A stretch of DNA of 64,000 nucleotides from Pseudonocardia thermophila (GTDB taxonomy: Bacteria; Actinomycetota; Actinomycetes; Mycobacteriales; Pseudonocardiaceae). Positions 52,168 to 59,771 of this stretch are shown piece after piece. The DNA is taken from assembly GCF_900142365.1 (NCBI RefSeq), contig NZ_FRAP01000001.1, positions 372,001-436,000 of the forward strand, in the 5' to 3' direction. Positions within the stretch are counted from its first letter, which is position 1; each line of letters opens with the position of its first letter. The notes beneath the pieces are model-generated. The model was not told the origin of the DNA. It ran no database searches and was given only the letters and a program-made list of their open reading frames with translations. The position numbers were made by a program, and so were the translations under genes.

Positions 52168-52521
52168 ATGGCTGACCAGCAGGTCCGGATGGTGGTCCTG
52201 TCGACGGACAACCTCGACGAGTCGATCAAGTTCTACACCGAGACCCTCGGCTTCGCGCTGAAGTTCCGCGACGGGGCGCACTTCGCCGCCCTCGACGGCG
52301 GCTCGGTGACGCTCGCGCTGGCGACGTCGGTCGACCACCCGATCCCGGGCCAGGTGGTCGTCGGGATCAAGACCGACGACGTCGACGCCGCGGCCAAGGC
52401 CATCGAGGAGAACGGCGGCGGCATCGTGAAGGGCCCGTACGACGACGCCCACGAGCGCCGTGCGGTCGTCTACGACAACAAGGGCAACGGCCTCGTCTTC
52501 TACAAGCCGCTGCAGCGGTGA
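52168..52521 (+). CDS. VOC (glyoxalase/bleomycin-resistance fold) protein
   Basis: Small metal-binding-fold protein (117 aa) of the vicinal oxygen chelate superfamily. The N-terminal unit 'VVLSTDNLDESIKFYTETLG' and the C-terminal 'VYDNKGNGLVFYKP' are typical. Of the usual metal ligands only the C-terminal acidic position is unclear (G-N-G-L-V instead of PxGxxxE), so it may not be enzymatic. ATG 52168 follows GAGGAAGGAG. It lies 55 bp before the radical SAM gene in the same direction and could be co-transcribed. Confidence 0.85.
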   Translation: MADQQVRMVVLSTDNLDESIKFYTETLGFALKFRDGAHFAALDGGSVTLALATSVDHPIPGQVVVGIKTDDVDAAAKAIEENGGGIVKGPYDDAHERRAVVYDNKGNGLVFYKPLQR

Positions 52522-52576
52522 CGATCACGTCGATCGGTCGCCGGCGGGCGCGTCGGTGCGGGGCGTCCAGGGCCTG

Positions 52577-53695
52577 ATGGCGCACGCGGGCGATGGGGCG
52601 GCGCGGCTGCGCCCGGTGCCGAGCGCGGTCGTGATGCAACCGACCACGACGTGCAACCTGGCCTGCGACTACTGCTACCTGCCGGCCAGGCCGAACCAGC
52701 ACATGGCACCGGCGGTGGCGCACCGCGTCGCCGCCGCCGTCAACCGGTGGGTCGGCGACGGGCACCTGGTCCGCGTGTTCTGGCACTGCGGCGAACCGCT
52801 CGTCGCCGGCCGCGACCGGCTGGCGGACCTCATGGCTCCCTTCGCGGCGTCGGTGGTGCACGGCGTGCAGACGAACGCGACCCTCATCGACGACCGCTGG
52901 TGCGAGTTCTTCCTCGACCGCGGGATCGAGGTGTCGATCAGCATCGACGGCCCCGAGGAGCTCGACGTCCATCGCGTGCAGCGCGGCGGCCGGCCCGCGC
53001 ATTCGCGCATCATGGCCGGCATCGCCGCGCTGCGGCGCAACGACGTGCCGTTCGGGGCGCTGGCGGTCGTCACCGATCCCACGCCGGACGCCGCGCGCCG
53101 CCTCTACGACTTCTTCGCCGATCTCGGCGCCCGCCGGCTCGGCGTCTCCCTGCAGCAGTCCCTCTCCCCCACCCGGTGCCCGCGCGACGGCGCGGACTAC
53201 GAGGAGTTCTGGCTGGCCCTGCTCGAGGCCTGGCTCGACAACCCCGTGGTGCGCATCCGCGAGATCGACCACTGCATCGACGACGCGTTCCGGCTGCTCA
53301 ACGACCCGGAGCGGAACGGTGCGGCGGACGTCGATCCGCTGCCCGCCGTCGGGTGGGACGGCGAGGTCGTGCTGACCGCGCCCGAGCTGCTCGGCCTCCG
53401 CGGGCCGGATGACCTGCCGTTCAGCAGCGGCAACGTGCTGGAGACCCCGCTCGACGCCATCATCGCGACCGCCGCCGAGCGCAGCCCGTGGCTCGCCGCG
53501 CACCTCGCTGCGGCGCAGGAGTGCCTGGACACCTGCCCCTACGGCGCGATCTGCCCGGGCCCCTCGCCGGCTCCGTCGTGGTTCGAGACGGGCACGCTCA
53601 CCACGGGTCCGACCGAGCACTGCCGCGGCGCGGTCATCGCGGCCGCCGAGGCGATCACGCTACCCCTGCTGCGCCGCGCCGCTCGCCCCGCCTGA
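52577..53695 (+). CDS. Radical SAM protein with SPASM-like C-terminal cysteines (peptide maturase-like)
   Basis: Radical S-adenosylmethionine enzyme (372 aa). The [4Fe-4S]-AdoMet motif is 'TTTCNLACDYCYLPA' (CxxxCxxC, about residues 25-32). The barrel continues with 'VFWHCGEPLVAGRDRL', a GGEP-like SAM site, and 'VSISIDGPEELDVHR', typical of anSME/FxsB-type SPASM maturases. The C-terminus has clustered cysteines 'CLDTCPYGAIC' and a last Cys in 'TEHCRG', suited to an auxiliary cluster. Such enzymes modify ribosomal peptides or mature sulfatases. No precursor peptide or sulfatase gene was seen next to it. ATG 52577 is used. Its last 36 bp overlap the convergent YHS gene. Confidence 0.88.
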   Translation: MAHAGDGAARLRPVPSAVVMQPTTTCNLACDYCYLPARPNQHMAPAVAHRVAAAVNRWVGDGHLVRVFWHCGEPLVAGRDRLADLMAPFAASVVHGVQTNATLIDDRWCEFFLDRGIEVSISIDGPEELDVHRVQRGGRPAHSRIMAGIAALRRNDVPFGALAVVTDPTPDAARRLYDFFADLGARRLGVSLQQSLSPTRCPRDGADYEEFWLALLEAWLDNPVVRIREIDHCIDDAFRLLNDPERNGAADVDPLPAVGWDGEVVLTAPELLGLRGPDDLPFSSGNVLETPLDAIIATAAERSPWLAAHLAAAQECLDTCPYGAICPGPSPAPSWFETGTLTTGPTEHCRGAVIAAAEAITLPLLRRAARPA

Positions 53696-54301
53696 ACCCG
53701 CCCCCGGATCCATCGAGACGTCTTCGAGGACGACCTTCCGGCAGCTCGCGGAGCAGAACGCGTGCTGCACGCCGTCGTGGATGAGGGTGATCGTCGCGGT
53801 CGCTCGGTCGACGACCATGCCGCAGACCGGATCGATCGCGCCGCCCGTCGGCGCCGTGCGCTCGTCGTCGACGCCGCGGTATCCGCCGGTCATCAGCCGG
53901 GTGAGCGCGCTGGTGGTGGCCCGGCCGAGCGTGCCCACGTGGTGCTCGCGGAGCCCGATGAGCTGCGCGACGCAGTGCGGTTCGCGGCGCAGCCGGGTGG
54001 GATCGGGTTCAGTGCCGGCGATCGCGTCGGTGATCAGCGGGACGACGGTCCGTGCGAACTCCGCGGTGGCCCACGCCCCGGGCACCGTGACCCGCACGAG
54101 GTAGCGCGGGCCCGCAGGACCGCCGGTGGCCCAGGCACGGGGCCGCCCGACCAGCACGTGGATGAGCTCGCGCGCCGATTCGATCGTCGACTCCGGGGTC
54201 TGCTCGGCCTCGGTGAGCGCCCGCAGCAGGCGGTCGGCGAGGTCGTGCTCCTGCTCGACGGTCATCGGGCGGCCGGCGACGGATACCTCGACGGTCATCA
54301 T
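53660..54301 (-). CDS. Protein with C-terminal YHS metal-binding domain
   Basis: A 213-aa protein. The last 55 residues form a YHS domain: 'AIDPVCGMVVDRATATI' and 'HAFCSASCRKVVLED', with the metal-binding Cys residues. The N-terminal 140 residues ('VSVAGRPMTVEQEHDLADRL', 'RYLVRVTVPGAWATAEFART') are not firmly recognised. They look like a tautomerase- or barrel-type ligand-binding fold. The start ATG overlaps the redoxin stop (ATGA), so both are made together. The end overlaps the radical SAM gene in the opposite direction. Confidence 0.8.
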   Translation of the reverse strand: MMTVEVSVAGRPMTVEQEHDLADRLLRALTEAEQTPESTIESARELIHVLVGRPRAWATGGPAGPRYLVRVTVPGAWATAEFARTVVPLITDAIAGTEPDPTRLRREPHCVAQLIGLREHHVGTLGRATTSALTRLMTGGYRGVDDERTAPTGGAIDPVCGMVVDRATATITLIHDGVQHAFCSASCRKVVLEDVSMDPGAGSGGASGAAQQG

Positions 54302-54855
54302 GAGCGGTCCCGGGTGGCCTCCGGCACGAGCGCGAGCAGCTCGTCCACCGACCACCGGTCGTCGACGTGCGCGCCGAGCTTGCTCGCCAGCACGCGCCCG
54401 TCCGGCGCGACGAGGTAGTCGGCGGGCAGCCCCAGCCGTCCGCCGTCGGGGCGCAGCGGTGGGGCGGGGCGGCCGTCGCCGATGGCGCGCACCTCGTGCC
54501 GGACCGCCCGCGCGATGGCTCGCCAGCCTCGGGGATCGAGCAGGGAGCGCAGCCCGTGCTCGACCCCGAACTCGCGGTACAGCCGGCGTTCGGGATCGGC
54601 CACGACGTCGAGCGGCAGGTCGGCGGTGTAGGGCAGCAGCGCGTCGGCGCGGGAGTGGAACAGGACCACCTCGCGGATGCCGGCGGCCTCGATCTCGTCG
54701 AGGCGCCGGACGACCGACCGCAGGTGCAGATGACAGACGGGACAGCCGGCGAAGCGGCGGAACTGCAGGTGGACGAGGCGGTCCGGGTCGGGAACCGGTA
54801 TCCGTGCCCCGGTCACGGTGATGAGGGTGCGGGCGGGAACGGTCGTGATCGGCAT
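54298..54855 (-). CDS. Peroxiredoxin/SelL-like thioredoxin-fold protein
   Basis: Thioredoxin-fold redox protein (185 aa) of the AhpC/TSA-like 'SelL-related' type. The redox motif is CPVC in 'FAGCPVCHLHLR' at about residues 38-41, followed by 'EVVLFHSRADALLPY' and 'DYLVAPDGRVLASKLGAH', as in family members. It may reduce peroxides or disulfides in the cytoplasm. ATG 54855 follows CAGGAG. It heads a two-gene unit with the YHS gene and diverges from a TetR gene across a clear operator. Confidence 0.85.
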   Translation of the reverse strand: MPITTVPARTLITVTGARIPVPDPDRLVHLQFRRFAGCPVCHLHLRSVVRRLDEIEAAGIREVVLFHSRADALLPYTADLPLDVVADPERRLYREFGVEHGLRSLLDPRGWRAIARAVRHEVRAIGDGRPAPPLRPDGGRLGLPADYLVAPDGRVLASKLGAHVDDRWSVDELLALVPEATRDRS

Positions 54856-54872
54856 GCCGAGCTCCTGTTCGA

Positions 54873-54913
54873 GTACAACGTACGCCTACAGCAAGTATGC
54901 GCGTACCTTGTAC
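54873..54913. promoter_or_regulatory. Operator between the redoxin-YHS unit and tetR
   Basis: GTACAACGTACGC (54873-54885) and GCGTACCTTGTAC (54901-54913) are 13-bp inverted arms with one mismatch and a 15-bp spacer. They fill most of the divergent gap. A TACGCT element at 54911-54916 could be the -10 of tetR. Confidence 0.75.
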
Positions 54914-54924
54914 GCTGTCAATTC

Positions 54925-55536
54925 GTGCCGCGCCCCCGCTCCCTCTCGGCCGACCAGCTCGTCGGTGCCGCGCTCGCCGTCGTCGACCGCGACGGGCTCT
55001 CCGCGCTGACGATGCGCGCCGTCGCCCGCGAGCTCGGCGTCGCGACGATGGGCCTGTACCGCTACGTCGCCGACCGGCAGGCCCTGGAGGTGCTGGTCGT
55101 GGACCACGTGTTCCGGTCGGTGGACCTCGATCTGCCGGACGGGCCGTGGCAGGACAAGATCCGAGTGCTGCTCGACAGGGTCCGGGTCGCGGTCGCCCGG
55201 CACCCGGGCCTCGTGCCGCTCGTGCTGCGGCACCGCCAGGCCGCACCGAGCTCGCTGCGGCTCATCGAGACGATGCTCGCCGTGCTCACCGACGCGGGCC
55301 TGTCCGGGACCGATCGCGTCGTCGCGCAGCGCACGCTCGTCGGGTACCTGCTGGGGTTCCTGCAGAACGAGCACTTCGCCGCGCTCTCCGGTCCCGGCAC
55401 GATCGTGCTGTCCGAGCTGCCCGCCGACGAGTACCCGCTGCTCGCCCGGACCGCGACGGACGCCCGGGCGGTGCCGCCCGACGAGGAGTTCCGCCGCGGT
55501 CTCGGCATCGTGCTGCGCGGTCTCACCGCCACCTGA
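54925..55536 (+). CDS. TetR-family regulator (TetR_C-type, redoxin operon)
   Basis: Repressor (203 aa) starting VPRPRSLSADQL. The HTH is at about residues 12-58 ('LTMRAVARELGVATMGLYRY', 'VADRQALEVLVVDHV'), the TetR(C)-like branch. GTG 54925 has no ribosome-binding site and a -10-like TACGCT lies 9-14 bases before it, so the message is probably leaderless. The long open frame upstream is not coding. The operator between it and the redoxin gene suggests it controls itself and the redoxin-YHS unit. Confidence 0.9.
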   Translation: MPRPRSLSADQLVGAALAVVDRDGLSALTMRAVARELGVATMGLYRYVADRQALEVLVVDHVFRSVDLDLPDGPWQDKIRVLLDRVRVAVARHPGLVPLVLRHRQAAPSSLRLIETMLAVLTDAGLSGTDRVVAQRTLVGYLLGFLQNEHFAALSGPGTIVLSELPADEYPLLARTATDARAVPPDEEFRRGLGIVLRGLTAT

Positions 55537-55792
55537 ACCGGACGACCCGCACGCGGGTGGGCGAGGTGGCCCGGGCGGCCTCTCGGACGCGGCGGGCGTG
55601 AGCGGCCGCGGCGTGCAGCTCGCGGCGGTGCTCGGCGGCGATCGCGCTGGTCAGAAGGTGGTCGTCATGGCTGCCGTGCTCGTCGGCGCGGGCTGGCGGG
55701 ACATCCGTGGCGACCGCGGAACGACCACGGAAGCCACCACCGAATCCACTGCTGAACCCCGTACTGAAGCCACCACCGGGCGGGCAGCTCAC
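55523..55792 (-). CDS. Small Gly/Phe- and Arg/Ala-rich reading frame, doubtful
   Basis: An 89-codon frame whose GTG start overlaps the stop of the LuxR-type HTH gene (GTGA) and whose end overlaps tetR by 14 bp. It begins with a Gly/Phe/Ser tract ('GGGFSTGFSSGFGGGFRG') and ends in a helical, basic part ('LLTSAIAAEHRRELHAAAAH'). The overlap suggests coupling, but the sequence matches nothing I know and may be chance. Confidence 0.35.
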   Translation of the reverse strand: MSCPPGGGFSTGFSSGFGGGFRGRSAVATDVPPARADEHGSHDDHLLTSAIAAEHRRELHAAAAHARRVREAARATSPTRVRVVRFRWR

Positions 55793-56043
55793 CCCACGAG
55801 CCGGGACGGCACCTCTGCGGGACCGTCGGCGCGCTCGCCCACCAGCTCGGCCGCCAGCGCCGCCGGCGCGCGCCGGTCCGCCGCGCCGAGCTTGCGCAGC
55901 AGCGACGACACGTGGCTCTCGACCGTGCGGACGGAGATGAACGACCGGGCCGCGCTCTCGGCGTTCGACAGGCGCTCCCCCAGCGCAGCGAGGACCTCAC
56001 CCTCGCGCGCGCAGACCACCTCCCGGATTCCCCCCGCCGGCAC
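55789..56043 (-). CDS. Small LuxR/GerE-type HTH protein or remnant
   Basis: Up to 84 residues carrying little more than a LuxR-type DNA-binding domain: 'REGEVLAALGERLSNAESAA', then 'SFISVRTVESHVSSLLRKLG'. The usual receiver or ATPase N-terminal part is missing, and upstream the frame runs only through the divergent SIMPL gene. GTG 56043 is a guess without a ribosome-binding site. It may be a stand-alone regulator or the 3' remnant of a larger one. Confidence 0.55.
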   Translation of the reverse strand: MPAGGIREVVCAREGEVLAALGERLSNAESAARSFISVRTVESHVSSLLRKLGAADRRAPAALAAELVGERADGPAEVPSRLVG

Positions 56044-56127
56044 GAGACCATTCTGCCCGGCGGACCAACGCGATCGAGGACTCGATCCGTCCGGTACGCG
56101 CGGACCGACGACGAGGGAGACGAGACG

Positions 56128-56838
56128 ATGCGCCGATCGTGGCGGGGTGCGGTGGTGGCGGCGGGGCTCGCCGGGGCCGCGCTGGTGCTGGCCGGCTGCG
56201 CGCAGCAGCCGCAGAACGCGACCGTGCAGGCGGCCCCGGTCGGGATCACCGCGCGCGGGGTGGGCGAGGTGACCGGGACCCCCGACAAGGCCACGGTCGA
56301 TCTCGCGGTCACCACCCGGGCGTCGAACGCCCAGAGCGCGCTCGACGAGAACAACACCCGGTCCACCGCGCTGCGCGAACAGCTCACCGCCCGCGGGGTC
56401 GCCGAGGCCGACGTGCGGACCAGCCGGCTCTCCGTCGACCCGACGTTCGACAACGCCGGGCGGATCACCGGCTACGAGGTCACCAACCAGGTCACGGTGA
56501 CCATCCGCGACATCGCCGCGGCGGGCGGGATCATCGACGCCGCGGCGCGGACCGTCGGGGACGCGGTGCGAGTGCAGTCGCTGTCGTTCGCCATCGACGA
56601 CAGCTCGGCGCTGCTCGCCCGGGCCCGGGCGGACGCGGTGCACAAGGCGCAGGAGCAGGCCCGTCAGCTCGCCGAGGCGGCCGGGGTCGACCTGGGCGCG
56701 ATCCGCTCGATCACCGAGACCTCGGCGGGCGGGCAGCCGCCCACCCCGTTCCCGTCCGCAGCGGAGCAGGCCGTGCCGATCTCGCCCGGCACCCAGCGGC
56801 TGTCGGTGACCGTCGAAATCGTCTACGAGATCGACTGA
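56128..56838 (+). CDS. SIMPL (DUF541) domain lipoprotein
   Basis: Exported protein (236 aa). The leader is 'MRRSWRGAVVAAGLAG' with lipobox LAGC at about residues 22-25, so it is lipid-anchored outside the membrane. The DUF541/SIMPL domain fills the rest, beginning 'ITARGVGEVTGTPDKATVDL' and with 'YEVTNQVTVTIRDI' in the middle. Bacterial members have been linked to oxidative stress and outer-surface functions, but the role is unclear. ATG 56128 follows GAGGGAG. It ends one base before the convergent dioxygenase stop (TGATCA). Confidence 0.88.
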   Translation: MRRSWRGAVVAAGLAGAALVLAGCAQQPQNATVQAAPVGITARGVGEVTGTPDKATVDLAVTTRASNAQSALDENNTRSTALREQLTARGVAEADVRTSRLSVDPTFDNAGRITGYEVTNQVTVTIRDIAAAGGIIDAAARTVGDAVRVQSLSFAIDDSSALLARARADAVHKAQEQARQLAEAAGVDLGAIRSITETSAGGQPPTPFPSAAEQAVPISPGTQRLSVTVEIVYEID

Positions 56839-57702
56839 TCAGCTCTCGGCCGGCTGCAGCACGAAGTCGTAGCGGGCCTCCAGCCACGGCTCGTCGCAGG
56901 AGCCCCCGTCGGGCGTCGGTCCGGCGGGGCGCTCCTCGAACGGCACGATCAGCTCGGGCCGCACCCCGAACACGACGTCGTTGTCCAGGTACTTCGCGCC
57001 CTGCCGGAAGAGGTGCGTCACCAACTCCTCGTAGCCGGGTGCGGACACGATGAAGTGCACGTGGGCCGGGCGGAAGTGGCTGATCGAGGTCTGCGCGATC
57101 AGCTCCCCGACCGGGCCGTCGACCGGGATGCTGTAGCCGAACGGGGCGATCGTGCGCACGCAGTAGCGGCCGTCCGGGCCGGTGGTGTACTTGGCGCGCA
57201 GCCGCGCCTCGGCCACGTCCAGCTGGGCCTCGTACATGCCCTCGTCGTCGGCCTGCCAGACGTCGAGCAGCGCCCCGGCGACCGGTTCGCCGTCCAGCCC
57301 GCGGACGGTGCCGTGCACGAACAGCGGCGTGCCGGAGATGCCCGCGGCCATGTCGGCGCCGTTCTCCAGCTCGGGCGAGCCGTCGATGTGGAACGGGCCG
57401 AGCACGGTGGCGGGGGTGGCGCGCGGGTCGAACTCGTGGTTGAGCTGCACGACGAGCATCGAGATGCCGAGCACGTCGGAGGCGAGGATGAACTCCTCGC
57501 GCTTCTCGTCGCTGATCTGGCCGACGGCGGTCAGCCAGCGCATGGCGGCCATCCACTCGTCCTCGGTGAGGCGGACCTCGCGGACGAACTCGTGCAAGTG
57601 CCGCACCAGCGAGCGCATGATCTGCGCCAGTCGCGGATCATGGGCGCTACCCCACCGCTCGACCGCCAGTTCGGTGATGTTGTCCTCGGTGGCGAGCTGC
57701 AT
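56839..57702 (-). CDS. Intradiol ring-cleavage dioxygenase (hydroxyquinol/catechol 1,2-dioxygenase type)
   Basis: Non-haem Fe(III) dioxygenase (287 aa) that opens catechol-type rings between the hydroxyls. All four iron ligands are recognisable: Tyr157 ('EGMYEAQ'), Tyr190 ('APFGYSIPVDGP'), His214 and His216 ('RPAHVHF'). An N-terminal dimerisation domain precedes the catalytic domain. The pattern is nearest to hydroxyquinol or substituted-catechol 1,2-dioxygenases. ATG 57702 shares one base with the upstream stop (TGATG). It is the last gene of the CoA-transferase operon. Confidence 0.9.
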   Translation of the reverse strand: MQLATEDNITELAVERWGSAHDPRLAQIMRSLVRHLHEFVREVRLTEDEWMAAMRWLTAVGQISDEKREEFILASDVLGISMLVVQLNHEFDPRATPATVLGPFHIDGSPELENGADMAAGISGTPLFVHGTVRGLDGEPVAGALLDVWQADDEGMYEAQLDVAEARLRAKYTTGPDGRYCVRTIAPFGYSIPVDGPVGELIAQTSISHFRPAHVHFIVSAPGYEELVTHLFRQGAKYLDNDVVFGVRPELIVPFEERPAGPTPDGGSCDEPWLEARYDFVLQPAES

Positions 57703-58793
57703 CAGCTGTCCTCCAGTGCCGGATCTCCTGGTACGAGGTCGAGTTCTGTGCGCAGCAGGGCCGCGGCCCCTGCCATGGCGCGCATCTTCCCCTCCGCGGA
57801 CGCCCGCGGCAGGTACTTCATCCCGCAGTCCGGGGCGAGCGCCAGGTGCGCCGGCGCGGTGTGGCGGAACGCGCGGCGCACCCGGTCCGCGACGACGTCG
57901 ACGGGTTCGACCGCGGGATCGGACAGGTCGATCACCCCGAGCACGACGGTCTTGCCGGCCAGGTCGGCCAGGACGCCGAGATCGAGCCGGGACTGGGCGG
58001 TCTCGATCGAGATCTGGTCGGCCGGGCAGTCGGCGAGCTCGGCGAGGAACGAGTAGCCGGACGGCCGCTCGTTCACGAGTGCGGCGTAGCCGAAGCACAG
58101 GTGCACCGCGGTGGTGCCGGTGATCCCGCTCAACGCGGCGGTCACGGCGGACAGCCCGTAGGCGCGGGCGGCGTCCGGGCGGGCCTGCAGGTACGGTTCG
58201 TCGATCTGCACGATGCCGGCGCCCGCCGCGAACAGGTCGTGGACCTCGGCGTTGACCAGTTCCGCGTAGGCCATCGCGAGCGCCTCGGGATCGCCGTAGT
58301 GCTCGTCGGCCGAGAGCTGGGTCATCGTGAACGGGCCGGGGACGGTGATCTTGACGGCACGGTCGGTGCGGCTGCGCAGGAACTGCAGGTCGCGCACCTG
58401 CACGGGGGCCGGGCGGCCCAGCGGGCCGACGACGCGCGGCACCTGCGTGGGGGTTCCGGCGCGGCCGATCACCGTGCCCGGGTGGTCGAGGTCGAGTCCC
58501 TCCAGGGCGGCGGCGAAGTGGTTGGAGTAGGACTCGCGGCGGACCTCGCCGTCGGTGACGACGTCGAGGCCGGCGCGTTCCTGGGCGCGGATCGCCAGCT
58601 CGGTCGCGTCGTCCTGGGCCTGCGCGAGGTGTTCGGGCGCGGGCCGCCACAGCTCCCGCGCGCGCACCCGGGGCGGCAGGCGGCTCGCCAGCCGGCGGCG
58701 GTCGATGAGCCAGTCCGGCTGGGGGTAGCTGCCGACCAGCATGGTCGGCAGCAGGGGCAGCGACCTCGTCGTCGCCGGCGCGGTGGGGGTCAT
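57702..58793 (-). CDS. MetE C-terminal-like methyltransferase (cobalamin-independent)
   Basis: TIM-barrel protein (363 aa) of the UROD/MetE family with only the C-terminal methionine-synthase domain. It starts near 'LPTMLVGSYPQPDWL'. Zinc-site residues are visible in 'VHLCFGY' (His and Cys) and 'LALAPDCGMKYLPR' (Cys). Stand-alone forms move methyl groups between small thiols, folates or other donors. Within a ring-cleavage operon, demethylation of a methoxy compound is conceivable but unproven. The ATG overlaps the upstream stop (ATGA). Confidence 0.82.
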   Translation of the reverse strand: MTPTAPATTRSLPLLPTMLVGSYPQPDWLIDRRRLASRLPPRVRARELWRPAPEHLAQAQDDATELAIRAQERAGLDVVTDGEVRRESYSNHFAAALEGLDLDHPGTVIGRAGTPTQVPRVVGPLGRPAPVQVRDLQFLRSRTDRAVKITVPGPFTMTQLSADEHYGDPEALAMAYAELVNAEVHDLFAAGAGIVQIDEPYLQARPDAARAYGLSAVTAALSGITGTTAVHLCFGYAALVNERPSGYSFLAELADCPADQISIETAQSRLDLGVLADLAGKTVVLGVIDLSDPAVEPVDVVADRVRRAFRHTAPAHLALAPDCGMKYLPRASAEGKMRAMAGAAALLRTELDLVPGDPALEDS

Positions 58794-59761
58794 CCCGGCA
58801 CCAGCACTGTCCGGACGGGCGCCGTCCACGCATCGGTGACGGCGCCGAGCGGGGCTCGTTCGTGTTCGGCGGTGAGCCGGCCGGCCGCGACCAGCTCGGC
58901 GATCTTGCGGACCGCGCCGGCCCGCAGCGGGACGGTCAGCTCGTTGTTGGTGTAGCCGCGGACGTGCAGGGACTTGCTGCGCAGCGTCGCAGAGTCCAGC
59001 GGCGCGGTCTCGCCGGCGGCGCTGCCGAGGTTGACCAGCCGGCCGCCGGGCCGCAGCACCCGCAGCGCGGCCGCGGCCGCAACCCCGAACACCGGGTCCA
59101 GCACGAGATCGACCGGCTCGCCGCAGGCGGCGCGCAGGGCGTCGGCCACGTCGGCGACGTCGGCCGGTCCGTCCGGCAGCGGCGCGACGGCGTCGGCACC
59201 CAGTCGCAGCGCCCGCTCCCGAGCAGCCTGCGAGCGGGCGGCGGCGACGACCCGGCGGGCACCGGCGAACCGGGCCAGCTGAACGGCGGACTGCCCGACG
59301 ACCCCACCGGCGCCCAGCACGAGCACGTGCTCGCCCGGGGTGAGCCCGCCGCGCCAGGTCATCGCCACCTCCGCGGCGACGGCGGACAGGCCGAGCGCGG
59401 CGAACAGCACCGGATCGACGCCGGCGGGCAGCGGGACGACGTCGTCCTCGGTGGCGCAGGCGCGGGCCCGCATGCTGCCGTGGCCGGGGGCCATGCCGGC
59501 GGTGGTGGCGAACCAGACGGGCGTGCCGGGCGGGATCCGGTCGGTGCCCCGTTCGACCACGCCCACGCCCTGCACGCCGGGCACGTACGGCACCTCGGGC
59601 GGGCCGAAGTAGGAGGTGCCGGAGGCGCAGAGCCGGTCGAGCGGGGTGATCGGGGCGGCGGTGACGGCGATGAGCAGCTCGCCGGGACCGGGCTCCGGCG
59701 GCGGGGCGGTGGCGGCGACGGGTGGCTCGCCGGGCACGTGCACTACCGCTGCGGGGATCAC
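58790..59761 (-). CDS. Quinone oxidoreductase-like zinc-type MDR protein
   Basis: Medium-chain dehydrogenase/reductase (323 aa) of the NADPH:quinone oxidoreductase branch. The GroES-like N-terminal domain has 'VPYVPGVQGVGVVERG'. The Rossmann domain carries 'VLVLGAGGVVGQSAVQLA'. No catalytic or structural zinc Cys set is visible, as usual for this branch. It likely reduces a quinone or enone. GTG 59761 starts the gene, 10 bp after the lyase gene stop. It belongs to the catabolic operon. Confidence 0.88.
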   Translation of the reverse strand: MIPAAVVHVPGEPPVAATAPPPEPGPGELLIAVTAAPITPLDRLCASGTSYFGPPEVPYVPGVQGVGVVERGTDRIPPGTPVWFATTAGMAPGHGSMRARACATEDDVVPLPAGVDPVLFAALGLSAVAAEVAMTWRGGLTPGEHVLVLGAGGVVGQSAVQLARFAGARRVVAAARSQAARERALRLGADAVAPLPDGPADVADVADALRAACGEPVDLVLDPVFGVAAAAALRVLRPGGRLVNLGSAAGETAPLDSATLRSKSLHVRGYTNNELTVPLRAGAVRKIAELVAAGRLTAEHERAPLGAVTDAWTAPVRTVLVPG

Positions 59762-59771
59762 GGGCGGCCCC

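Noticed and set aside
52577..53695. MftC or another named peptide maturase
   Set aside because: The SAM motif and cysteine tail are general to SPASM enzymes; no mft genes or precursor lie beside it, so no specific name is justified.
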